Source of the DNA: Oscillospiraceae bacterium
GTDB taxonomy: Bacteria > Bacillota > Clostridia > Oscillospirales > Ruminococcaceae
Assembly (NCBI GenBank): GCA_017394565.1
Contig: JAFPXW010000133.1
Span: forward strand, 1-9,260
Reading direction: 5' to 3'
Length of the DNA: 9,260 nucleotides
This document shows positions 1 to 6,217 of this stretch, one piece after another. Each line of letters opens with the position of its first letter. Position 1 is the stretch's first letter. Position numbers and translations under genes: made by a program. Below the pieces are notes generated by a model that made no database searches, was not told the DNA's origin, and saw only the letters and a list, made by a program, of their open reading frames with translations.

Positions 1-1345
1 CGGCATTGCTCTGCATGAACTGTTCGATGACCTTGGCTTCCGGCTGGACTTCGGTCTGTTCAGCTTCCTGCATCGCGTGCAGCTCCTCCTCTGACGGCAG
101 ATGGAACATTTCTCCGAGCTGTTTCGCGCGAAGCCGCTGGTTACAGCCCTCTCTCACGATCTCATACACGAACGAAACGATCGGCGGGCCGAGGACAAAT
201 CCCGGTACACCGAGGATCGCACTGCCCAGCAGGCAGGCGGAGATCGACCAGAACGGGCGCAGTCCGATCGAGCCGCCGACGATGTGCGGATCGAGGAAAT
301 TCGAGTCGAACTGCTGTAGGATCACCACCATGATGACATACGGGATGGTCATGGACGGATTCTCGAACAGCACCAGCAGACCTGTAATAAACGCGCCCAC
401 GATCGGGCCGAAGAACGGCACGACGTTGGTCAGTCCTACCAGTACCGCCAGCAGGACAGGATAGGGATAATTGAACCACGGCAGGAGATTGGCAATGCTC
501 AGCATCACGAAATGGATCATGCCAATGATCATGGAATCCACGATCTTTCCGCGGATGGCGGTACTCAGCTTCTTGTTGGCACGGTTGAACATGATGCGGA
601 TGGAGAGTGCGCGTTTCTGGGGCAGGGCGGCATAGGTGAGCTTCTTGATCTGGTTCTGGAGCTTCTCGCGGTCGATGGTGACATACAGCGAGAGGATGAG
701 TCCGATGACAAGATTATACACGACATTGAAAACGCCCTTGACACCGGTGTAGAAGTACTCCATCAGCTTGGTCGCCTGCTTGGAAACGTCGGAGAGCAGC
801 CAGTTCTTCACGGACTCTAATGCATCTACGATCGCACCATTCGCATATTTGCCAAGCGTAGTACTCGTATCAAAAAAGTCCCTGTCTTCAAGATTTTCCG
901 TGAGATTCTCGATCTGGGACGGGAGCGCCTTGACGATGCCGGAGATGCTGTTGTAGATCTCCGGGATGATGAGCAGCAGCAAAAGCGCGATGAATGCGAT
1001 CGCTGTCAGCAGTGTCAGGATCGACGAGCCGATGCGGATGCGCTTGGCAGTCTTGTCGGTGGCCGTTTTGCCGTGTGCGGCCTTGTGGCGCATGATGAGT
1101 TCGGTCATGTTGCGCTCATAGAAGCTTGCGATCGGTGCGAGCAGATACGCAAAGACCAGTCCCCAGATGACCGGGCTGATGCCCTTGAGAATGGTGCCGA
1201 TATAGGACGAGATCGTGCCGAGATACTGGATGAGATAATAGAACACGATCACCGCCGCAATGGTCAGGAATGTCCATAAGGCACGCTGTGCGCGTTCCTG
1301 CCAGGTTTCGCCCTGCGGGGCTTTGAGAAATTCTGGTTCTTCCAC
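1..1345 (-). CDS. AI-2E family transporter (PerM/YtvI-like permease), 3' end outside window
   Basis: Reading from a GTG at 1345 gives 448 codons with no stop before the left edge, so the C-terminus is missing. GTG is chosen because GGAG lies 10 nt upstream and no ATG fits; the protein starts VEEPEFLKAPQ. Hydrophobic segments lie near residues 22-70, 106-128, 203-222, 271-290, 295-327, 333-345 and 365-396, with a soluble stretch at about 130-200, the usual AI-2E_transport (PF01594) plan. Family hallmarks are GLTNVVPFFGPIVGAF (304-319), the QQFDSNFLDPHIVG block (344-357) and GVPGFVLGPPI (379-389). Members are inner-membrane permeases; a few export AI-2, others have been linked to sporulation or ion exchange, so the substrate is unknown. 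The tail after about residue 410 is acidic and hydrophilic. It lies downstream of ppk1 on the same strand, separated by a repeat element, and I see no promoter of its own. Confidence 0.9.
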   Translation of the reverse strand, partial: MEEPEFLKAPQGETWQERAQRALWTFLTIAAVIVFYYLIQYLGTISSYIGTILKGISPVIWGLVFAYLLAPIASFYERNMTELIMRHKAAHGKTATDKTAKRIRIGSSILTLLTAIAFIALLLLLIIPEIYNSISGIVKALPSQIENLTENLEDRDFFDTSTTLGKYANGAIVDALESVKNWLLSDVSKQATKLMEYFYTGVKGVFNVVYNLVIGLILSLYVTIDREKLQNQIKKLTYAALPQKRALSIRIMFNRANKKLSTAIRGKIVDSMIIGMIHFVMLSIANLLPWFNYPYPVLLAVLVGLTNVVPFFGPIVGAFITGLLVLFENPSMTIPYVIMVVILQQFDSNFLDPHIVGGSIGLRPFWSISACLLGSAILGVPGFVLGPPIVSFVYEIVREGCNQRLRAKQLGEMFHLPSEEELHAMQEAEQTEVQPEAKVIEQFMQSNA

Positions 1346-1416
1346 GGGTAGGATTCTCCTTTCGGGGATGGGGGGGATGGGGAAACAATGCCAACAACTT
1401 TAGAAAGCAAGCGGGT

Positions 1417-1437
1417 GGAGGGTGCGCAGCACCCTCC
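1417..1437. repeat. 9-bp perfect stem-loop inside the MITE-like element
   Basis: GGAGGGTGC (1417-1425), loop GCA, GCACCCTCC (1429-1437). It is GC-rich and should fold in RNA from either strand. No U-run follows on the minus-strand reading, so it is not a classical intrinsic terminator, but it could slow or partly stop transcription leaving ppk1. Confidence 0.6.
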
Positions 1438-1445
1438 ATAGATAG

Positions 1446-1479
1446 CCCCCTCCCTGGGGAGGGGGTTGGGGGTAGGGGG
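1446..1479 (+). repeat. GC palindrome with overlapping G-quadruplex motif
   Basis: CCCCCTCC (1446-1453) is complementary to GGAGGGGG (1458-1465). Four G-runs follow closely on the plus strand: 1456-1459, 1461-1465, 1468-1472 and 1475-1479, separated by loops of 1, 2 and 2 bases. This meets the usual G4 sequence rule. The genes on both sides are transcribed from the minus strand, so the G-rich strand is the template and the RNA would be C-rich. Confidence 0.6.
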
Positions 1480-1564
1480 ACAGAAGGACGCTTGTTCAAT
1501 TTGCTAAGTTGTTAGCATTGGATGGGGAAAGCGGCATGACTGTCATGATGGATGAAAAATCTAC

Positions 1565-3610
1565 TCACTTTCCCAGCGCCTTCACTGCATCCTCATACTG
1601 TTTTTCCTGTGCATTGACGGCATTTTTGCCCTTGACAGGGTCAACGTGGACGAAGGTGCCGTCGGGCTGACCGATACGGGCTTTGGTGTTGTCCGAAAGG
1701 CACAGCTGCACGAGGTCAACGGCGTGTTCGCGGAGCGCCGGATCGAGCAGGGGGGCTGCGACCTCCACGCGGTGCAGGGTGTTTCTCGTCATGAAGTCCG
1801 CCGAGCTGATATACACCCTCCGGCGTTCCTTCGTGCCGAAAATGTAGATGCGGCTATGCTCCAGATACCGTCCCACGATGGACACGATCCGGATATTGTC
1901 AGTATACCCCTCCACGCCCGGTTTCAGACAGCAGATGCCGCGCACGCACAGCTCGATCTTCACACCTGCCTGCGAGGCTTCCGCCAGCTTATCCATCAGC
2001 CCCTTGTCGGAGATGGAATTGACCTTCGCCGCAAAGTACGCTTCTTCGCCGTTTTTCGCGTGCCGGATCTCCTCCTCCAGCAGATGCAGGAGATTGCCGC
2101 GCAGACACAGCGGTGCGACGAGAAGCTGACGGGAATGTTCCACCAGACTGTCCGTCGAGAGTGCATCAAAGACGTGTCTTGCGTCCTCTGCGATTTCCGG
2201 ATCCGCTGTCATCAGGCAGAGATCGGTGTAGATGCGCGAGGTTTTCTCGTTGTAGTTGCCGGTGCCGATCTGGGTGAAATTTTCCACGCCGTTTTCGGTG
2301 CGGCGCGAGATCAGCAGGAGCTTGGAGTGGACCTTCAGGTTGTGCGGTCCGTAGATGACCGTGCAGCCGGCATCTTGCAGACGCTTCGACCAGCCGATGT
2401 TGTTTTCCTCATCGAAACGCGCACGCAATTCGACCAGAACCAGCACATCCTTGCCGTTTTCGGCAGCCTGACAGAGCGCCTCGACCACGCGGCTGTTCGA
2501 GGCCACGCGGTAGAGCGTGATCTTGATGGAAGCCACGTCCGGATCGAGCGCCGCTTCGTCGAGCAGGCGCAGGAACGGCGAGATGCTTTCATACGGATAC
2601 GACAGCAGGATGTCGTGGTCAGCGATCTGCGTCATCATGGGCAGTTTCGGGGAAATGTCCTTGCGGTTCTGGGGCTTTTCCACGGGGTAGCGCAGGTCGG
2701 GGGAATCGTTGAATTCCTGCAATTTATACACGAACGAAAGATCCAGCGGCGCTTCCTCAAAGAAGATCTGTTTCTTCTTGATGCCGAGCTTTTTCCGGAG
2801 GTACTCCATCACCTCCGGCGCAAGGGAACTGTTCATTTGCAGGCGGACGACCTCACGCTTGCTGCGCTTGTGGATGAGATCCTCCATGACATCGCGGAAA
2901 TCCGTGAATTCGTCCGGTGCGGATTCGCCGTAGGTAATGACACCGCTTCGTGTCACACGCAGAATGGCGGCATCCAGGACCTTGTGTCCCTTGAACGCCT
3001 GCGGTGCGAAGTGCAGGATCAGATCCTCCCGCAGGATGAAGCGCCCCGTATGTCCGAGCCGGATGACTCTGCCGGTATTGCCGAGCGCCGGGATGATGCC
3101 AAGCTTCACGCCGCCCTTGGAAGCGAGGTGAACGGCGATATAGAGCTGTTTGTTGCGCAGGAACGGGAACGGCTGTCCCTTGTCGATGACGATGGGCGAC
3201 AGGAGGGGCTTGACCTCGCGCTTGAAGTACTGTTCGAGGAAGGCTTTCTCATCGGGCGACGCTTCGAGGAAATCGACACGCTCGATGCCGAATGCGCGGA
3301 GCTGTTCCATCGTGTGCAGATAAACGCGGTCCTTCCGGGGGACAAGGGCGCCGATCCGGGAGAGGATGGCGTGCAGCTGTTCCTTGGGTTTCATGCCGCT
3401 TCTGCCGTCCTTTTTCTTGAGATCGGTCTTCATGCGTTCGAGCATGGTGCCGACGCGCACCTGTACGAATTCGTCGAGATTGCTCTGATAGATCGCCGAA
3501 AAGCTGAGCTGCTCGAGCAGCGGATTATTCTGGTCATCCGCCTCCTCCAGCACGCGCTCATTGAAAGCGATCCACGAAAGCTCGCGGTTCATATAATAAG
3601 GTTGTACCAT
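1565..3610 (-). CDS. ppk1: Polyphosphate kinase 1 (RNA degradosome-type PPK1)
   Basis: This is a full-length 681-residue PPK1, close to the 688 residues of the E. coli enzyme. It reversibly transfers the gamma-phosphate of ATP to a growing inorganic polyphosphate chain and is often membrane-associated. The N-terminal domain begins with the typical YYMNRELSWIAFNERVLEEA and SNLDEFVQVRVG (residues 5-54). The two phospholipase-D-like C-terminal domains hold the family's histidines: His428 in KVHSKLLLI, the expected autophosphorylated residue, and His585 in YLEHSRIYIFG. Their 157-residue spacing equals that of His435/His592 in E. coli. ELRARFDEENNIGWSKRL (394-411) and IGTGNYNEKTSRIYTD (448-463) are also characteristic. 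The ATG at 3610 has GGAGG 9 nt upstream. No ppx or ppk2 lies nearby. A promoter is visible at 3653-3681; no clear terminator follows the stop. Confidence 0.97.
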   Translation of the reverse strand: MVQPYYMNRELSWIAFNERVLEEADDQNNPLLEQLSFSAIYQSNLDEFVQVRVGTMLERMKTDLKKKDGRSGMKPKEQLHAILSRIGALVPRKDRVYLHTMEQLRAFGIERVDFLEASPDEKAFLEQYFKREVKPLLSPIVIDKGQPFPFLRNKQLYIAVHLASKGGVKLGIIPALGNTGRVIRLGHTGRFILREDLILHFAPQAFKGHKVLDAAILRVTRSGVITYGESAPDEFTDFRDVMEDLIHKRSKREVVRLQMNSSLAPEVMEYLRKKLGIKKKQIFFEEAPLDLSFVYKLQEFNDSPDLRYPVEKPQNRKDISPKLPMMTQIADHDILLSYPYESISPFLRLLDEAALDPDVASIKITLYRVASNSRVVEALCQAAENGKDVLVLVELRARFDEENNIGWSKRLQDAGCTVIYGPHNLKVHSKLLLISRRTENGVENFTQIGTGNYNEKTSRIYTDLCLMTADPEIAEDARHVFDALSTDSLVEHSRQLLVAPLCLRGNLLHLLEEEIRHAKNGEEAYFAAKVNSISDKGLMDKLAEASQAGVKIELCVRGICCLKPGVEGYTDNIRIVSIVGRYLEHSRIYIFGTKERRRVYISSADFMTRNTLHRVEVAAPLLDPALREHAVDLVQLCLSDNTKARIGQPDGTFVHVDPVKGKNAVNAQEKQYEDAVKALGK

Positions 3611-3652
3611 GTATCATGACCTCCATTCTGTTGCAGATCGATAGTTGATTTC

Positions 3653-3681
3653 ATTATAGCACACTTTTTTGGGAAAGTAAA
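3653..3681 (-). promoter_or_regulatory. Sigma-A promoter for ppk1
   Basis: On the minus strand there is TTTACT (3676-3681), a 17-bp spacer, then TATAAT (3653-3658) preceded by TGC, an extended -10. The -35 matches the consensus TTGACA at 4 of 6 positions. The predicted start near 3646 gives a leader of about 36 nt that contains the GGAGG site. Confidence 0.75.
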
Positions 3682-3689
3682 GGCTTTAA

Positions 3690-3896
3690 AATGAAAAGAG
3701 TGCGTAGTTCGTAGTTAAGCAGGCAGCCCAAATCTTTGATTTGGTGCTGATCGCTTATGCATAGCTGCGTGGTGCGTAGTGAATGTATCGCTTCGCGATG
3801 TTTTTATTAAAACGAATCTACCACTCAAAACGATTGACCAAGGATGCTTTCAACGTTTGCAGCATCCCAATTTCATTCCGTCCGCGGCAGCGGACA
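3690..3896. repeat. Palindrome-rich intergenic mosaic between ppk1 and the DUF1294 operon
   Basis: No gene is visible here. The stretch holds four short stem-loops: CCAAATC/GATTTGG (3728-3744, loop TTT), ATCGC/GCGAT (3787-3799), GGATGCT/AGCATCC (3842-3867) and GTCCGC/GCGGAC (3880-3895). The motif TGCGTAGT occurs at 3701-3708 and 3773-3780, the first copy followed by TCGTAGT, so it is partly heptameric. The layout suggests a dispersed intergenic repeat family rather than unique regulatory DNA, but I cannot see other copies within this window. Confidence 0.5.
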
Positions 3897-3948
3897 CATT
3901 CCTCATTCCTAATTCCTAATTCCTCATTCCTCATTCCTCATTTCTCAT
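3897..3948. repeat. Heptanucleotide tandem repeat array (CATTCCT)n
   Basis: There are seven consecutive 7-bp units plus three bases: CATTCCT twice (3897-3910), AATTCCT twice (3911-3924), CATTCCT twice (3925-3938), CATTTCT (3939-3945) and CAT. The array ends 3 bp before the -35 box of the next operon. Short heptameric arrays of this kind (STRR sequences) are known from cyanobacteria. Copy number may vary by slippage. Confidence 0.85.
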
Positions 3949-3951
3949 GAT

Positions 3952-3980
3952 TTGACATCTCCCCCACTTTATGCTATAAT
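3952..3980 (+). promoter_or_regulatory. Consensus sigma-A promoter for the DUF1294-CPBP-SDR operon
   Basis: TTGACA (3952-3957), a 17-bp spacer and TATAAT (3975-3980), with TGC before the -10 (extended -10). Both hexamers are perfect. Transcription should start near 3987, leaving a leader of about 32 nt with AAGGAGG at 4006-4012. Confidence 0.9.
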
Positions 3981-4018
3981 GAAACCGTCGCCAGAATTGC
4001 CGAAAAGGAGGGAATGCC

Positions 4019-4315
4019 ATGCCGCTTCTCACAAAGGGCGTGATCTGTTATCTGCTTGCCATGAGCCTTGCCGCGTACATCTGCTACGGGCGTGACAAGC
4101 ATCTCGCAAAAGCTCATAAATGGCGGATTCCGGAGAAAGTGCTGCTGCTTCTGAGCTTTCTCGGCGGTGCAGCCGGTGCGGTCGCTGCCATGCACGTTTT
4201 TCACCACAAGACCAGGCACTGGTATTTCCACGCTGTCGGCATTCTCGGTCTGCTCTGGCAGATCGGGCTGCTCGTCTGGCTGTTTATCAAATGTAACGGA
4301 GGTATCGTATCATGA
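4019..4315 (+). CDS. DUF1294 family small membrane protein
   Basis: A 98-residue protein with three predicted membrane segments (about residues 5-23, 41-60 and 70-92). It carries the DUF1294 pattern: Y-x3-GRDK (20-27), KWRIPEKVLLLLSFLGGAAGA (34-54) and FHHKTRHWYF (61-70), the last corresponding to the family's usual F-R-H-K-T. The function of this family is not established. The start is supported by AAGGAGGG at 4006-4013. It is the first gene after a consensus promoter. Its stop codon overlaps the next ATG in ATGA, which implies translational coupling to the CPBP protease. A membrane role next to that protease is inference from position only. Confidence 0.9.
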   Translation: MPLLTKGVICYLLAMSLAAYICYGRDKHLAKAHKWRIPEKVLLLLSFLGGAAGAVAAMHVFHHKTRHWYFHAVGILGLLWQIGLLVWLFIKCNGGIVS

Positions 4316-5304
4316 AACTACTCGTCCCCGATTCCCACCTTGTCAATGACATCCGCGGTCAGAAGACCTTCCGCGTCCCGAAAAATCTCATCCTGATGAT
4401 CCTGATCTATTTCGGTATCTTCTTCGTTTTGCAGATTTTTGAAAGCTTTGGGATGGTGTTCGGCATCATGCCGTCCGTGTTCGCATGGGCAAATGAACAA
4501 ATGTCGAACAGCGGCGCACTGAATTCGCAGGAGGTCATGGACAAGATCAATTCCCTGCTCGAGGATCCGTCCAACACCTTCCTGATGCTCCTCTGCACTG
4601 GCATCGCCACCATCGGCGCCATGCTCTACTGCCGCGTGGTGGAGGGCAGAAAAGTTCGCACGATGGGCTTTTACAAGAAAGGCGCACTCGTCAGCTATCT
4701 GCTCGGTCTGGTCGCAGGATTCGCGGCATTCTCGATGCTCGTGGGGATCGCGTATCTGATGGGCGGCGTGAAATTCGAGGGCTGGCGCGGTCAGTTCACG
4801 GGGCAGTTTTTCCTGATCCTGCTCGGCTTCGGCATCCAGGGCATGAGCGAGGAGACCATCTGCCGCGGCTTCATGATGACTTCCACCCTGCGGCACAAGA
4901 ATTTCTGGATCGCATCGCTCGTCAATGCGCTGATCTTCGCGCTGGCGCACGCTTTCAATCCGGGCTTCACGCTGCTGGCGATGGTGAATCTCACCCTCTG
5001 CGGACTGCTGTTCTCGGCATATGTCCTGCGCACCGGCAATATCTGGGGTGCGTGTGCATTCCATAGCATCTGGAATTTTGCACAGGGCAACATCTACGGT
5101 CTGCCCGTCAGCGGTCTGGACACGGGAGATACCGCGATCTCCATGTCCCTGACCGGTTCGGACTTCGTCAATGGCGGTGCCTTCGGTCTGGAAGCGAGCA
5201 TCGGCTGCACCATCGTGCAGATCGTATTCATCCTGATCTTCCTGTTCGTGCCGAATCCGTTCGCCAAGAAGCCGGAAACGCCTGCACAGGAGGTTTCCGC
5301 ATGA
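4312..5304 (+). CDS. CPBP family intramembrane glutamic endopeptidase
   Basis: A 330-residue polytopic membrane protein with the three CPBP (Abi, PF02517) motifs: EETICR at 180-185 (Glu180, Glu181, Arg185), FALAH with His213, and HSIWN with His251 and Asn255. In this family (Rce1-like) these residues form the catalytic site within the membrane. Bacterial members are linked to bacteriocin self-immunity, peptide maturation or membrane-protein processing; the substrate here is unknown. The long N-terminal part (1-120) contains a membrane segment at about 25-45, a soluble insert of about 30 residues (61-90) and another segment at 91-107. GGAGG at 4298-4302 supports the start. It overlaps both neighbours by 4 bp (ATGA), so the three genes are probably one mRNA. 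No bacteriocin precursor is visible nearby. Confidence 0.93.
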   Translation: MKLLVPDSHLVNDIRGQKTFRVPKNLILMILIYFGIFFVLQIFESFGMVFGIMPSVFAWANEQMSNSGALNSQEVMDKINSLLEDPSNTFLMLLCTGIATIGAMLYCRVVEGRKVRTMGFYKKGALVSYLLGLVAGFAAFSMLVGIAYLMGGVKFEGWRGQFTGQFFLILLGFGIQGMSEETICRGFMMTSTLRHKNFWIASLVNALIFALAHAFNPGFTLLAMVNLTLCGLLFSAYVLRTGNIWGACAFHSIWNFAQGNIYGLPVSGLDTGDTAISMSLTGSDFVNGGAFGLEASIGCTIVQIVFILIFLFVPNPFAKKPETPAQEVSA

Positions 5305-6011
5305 GAACCGCCCTCATCACCGGCGCATCCGGCGGCATCGGCAGCGCCATCGCCGGGCGTCTGGCTGCCGATGGCTACACGGTCGCGCTGCACAGCCATT
5401 CGCGTGACTGCACAGAGCTTGCGAAAGCGCTGGGCGGCATCGCAGTGCGTGCGGACTTGTCCGATGTGTCCCAGATCGAAGCCATGACGGAGGGAATCCT
5501 CCGGGATCTCGGTCACATCGACGTACTGGTGAACAATGCCGGCATCTCAGTGACGGGACTTCTGACCGATATTTCGCCGGAAACCAGACGGCATCTGTTC
5601 TCTGCGAACGTTCTCGGCGCGGTCGAATGTACAAGGCTGCTCCTGCCGGAAATGATCCGCCGGCGGTCGGGCTGCATCCTGAATATCAGCTCCATGTGGG
5701 GGCAGGTCGGGGCGTCGTGCGAGGTGGACTACTCGACGACCAAAGCGGCGCTGATCGGCTTCACGAAGGCGCTGGCGCAGGAAGTCGCCCCCAGCGGCAT
5801 CCGTGTGAACTGCATCGCGCCGGGTGTCATCCGGACGGCGATGCTCGATTGTTACGACGAGGCGACCTTGCAGGAACTCGCGGCGGAAACCCCGCTCGGA
5901 CGGCTCGGCACCCCGGAGGACATCGCCAAGGCGGCAGGTTTCCTCTGTTCGGAGGAAGCGGCGTTCATCACCGGGCAGGTGCTTGGGGTGAATGGGGGAT
6001 TTGTGATCTGA
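5301..6011 (+). CDS. SDR family oxidoreductase, probable EF-P 5-aminopentanone reductase (YmfI-like)
   Basis: A 236-residue classical short-chain dehydrogenase/reductase. The Rossmann nucleotide site is TGASGGIG (7-14), NNAG is at 78-81, and the catalytic set is Asn103, Ser131, Tyr144 and Lys148 (YSTTK). The segment SSMWGQVGASCEVDYS (130-145) together with CIAPGVIRTAM (171-181) resembles the group annotated in Firmicutes as elongation factor P 5-aminopentanone reductase. YmfI of Bacillus subtilis reduces the 5-aminopentanone on a lysine of EF-P to 5-aminopentanol. The general FabG-like fold is certain; the EF-P assignment is from memory of the motif and is moderately sure. The main alternative is a 3-oxoacyl-ACP reductase, but no fatty-acid genes are adjacent. 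AGGAGG at 5288-5293 supports the ATG. It is the last gene of the operon, followed by a hairpin terminator. Confidence 0.9.
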   Translation: MRTALITGASGGIGSAIAGRLAADGYTVALHSHSRDCTELAKALGGIAVRADLSDVSQIEAMTEGILRDLGHIDVLVNNAGISVTGLLTDISPETRRHLFSANVLGAVECTRLLLPEMIRRRSGCILNISSMWGQVGASCEVDYSTTKAALIGFTKALAQEVAPSGIRVNCIAPGVIRTAMLDCYDEATLQELAAETPLGRLGTPEDIAKAAGFLCSEEAAFITGQVLGVNGGFVI

Positions 6012-6019
6012 TCCTCGAT

Positions 6020-6074
6020 CCATATGCCATCAGAAACACCCACCGGTTTCCCAAAAACCGGTGGGTGTTTCGCA
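6020..6074. repeat. 55-bp repeat block, copy 1 (second copy at 6699-6754)
   Basis: The block starts CCATATGCCATCAGAAA, contains the terminator hairpin and ends in GTGTTTCGCA. The copy at 6699-6754 starts CCATATTCCATCAGAAA and differs only at position 7, one stem base and the loop. The 17-bp left flank and the bases after the stem are shared as well as the hairpin, so the blocks are related by descent and not just similar terminators. Confidence 0.85.
6034..6070. terminator. Hairpin terminator after the SDR gene (copy 1 of a repeated block)
   Basis: A perfect 16-bp stem, 6034-6049 with 6055-6070, and a 5-base loop. The A-run at the left foot and TTT at the right foot are part of the stem, so it should work in both directions. 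It lies 23 bp after the SDR stop. The surrounding block 6020-6074 recurs at 6699-6754. Confidence 0.85.
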
Positions 6075-6135
6075 CAGATTCTGCCGGAAAAGGTGAAATT
6101 TCGCTGTATTTCACATAAAAATATCCGAATCGTCC

Positions 6136-6164
6136 TTGACACTTCATTCCTGCTGTGCTATAAT
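6136..6164 (+). promoter_or_regulatory. Consensus sigma-A promoter for the dockerin gene
   Basis: TTGACA (6136-6141), a 17-bp spacer and TATAAT (6159-6164), with TGC before the -10. It is identical in its core to the promoter at 3952-3980. The predicted start is near 6171, giving a leader of about 47 nt. Confidence 0.9.
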
Positions 6165-6171
6165 ATATCAA

Positions 6172-6191
6172 GTGATAGTCATAGCTATCAC
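6172..6191 (+). promoter_or_regulatory. 20-bp palindrome at the predicted transcript start (operator or 5' stem-loop)
   Basis: GTGATAG (6172-6178) and CTATCAC (6185-6191) are perfect inverted arms around a 6-base spacer. The site begins just after the predicted +1 of the dockerin gene. It could be a repressor operator blocking the promoter, or a stem-loop at the extreme 5' end of the mRNA that protects it from decay. The sequence alone does not decide between these. Confidence 0.5.
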
Positions 6192-6217
6192 AAAATATAC
6201 GAAAGTAGGTATGACAC

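Larger units (their letters stand above)
1376..1530. mobile_element. MITE-like element (1386-1520) with flanking 10-bp direct repeats
   Basis: The ends 1386-1400 and 1506-1520 are inverted repeats matching at 14 of 15 bases (CAATGCCAACAACTT versus CAATGCTAACAACTT), with a further CAAGCG inverted match at 1408-1413 and 1489-1494. Directly outside both ends is the same 10-mer GATGGGGAAA (1376-1385 and 1521-1530), as expected for a target-site duplication. The 135-bp body has no convincing ORF but holds two strong palindromes. This is the usual form of a non-autonomous element moved by a transposase elsewhere. Its family is not recognised. It sits between ppk1 and the transporter gene, so it may affect read-through. 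Confidence 0.7.

Noticed and set aside
1535..1547. CATGAC-T-GTCATG palindrome just after ppk1 as a terminator
   Set aside because: Only about five base pairs remain once a loop is allowed, and no U-run follows on the minus strand.
1646..3619. A 657-codon open frame on the plus strand, antisense to ppk1
   Set aside because: It exactly shadows a certain ppk1 gene in a GC-rich region, its product matches nothing I know, and no ribosome binding site supports it. Its codon first positions face the ppk1 third positions, which explains the lack of stops.
4318..5064. A 248-codon minus-strand frame opposite the CPBP protease gene
   Set aside because: Glu/His/Asp-rich antisense translation of a hydrophobic coding sequence, with no independent support.
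4312..5304. CPBP protease as part of a bacteriocin immunity system
   Set aside because: No small precursor peptide, exporter or histidine kinase lies nearby, and the operon partners are of other types.
6034..6070. A CRISPR array formed by the repeated hairpin blocks
   Set aside because: Only two copies exist, 0.68 kb apart with a gene between them; there are no regular spacers and no cas genes.
5627..6118. A plus-strand frame overlapping the SDR gene and its terminator
   Set aside because: It is a frame-shifted shadow of the SDR gene that runs through the terminator hairpin.
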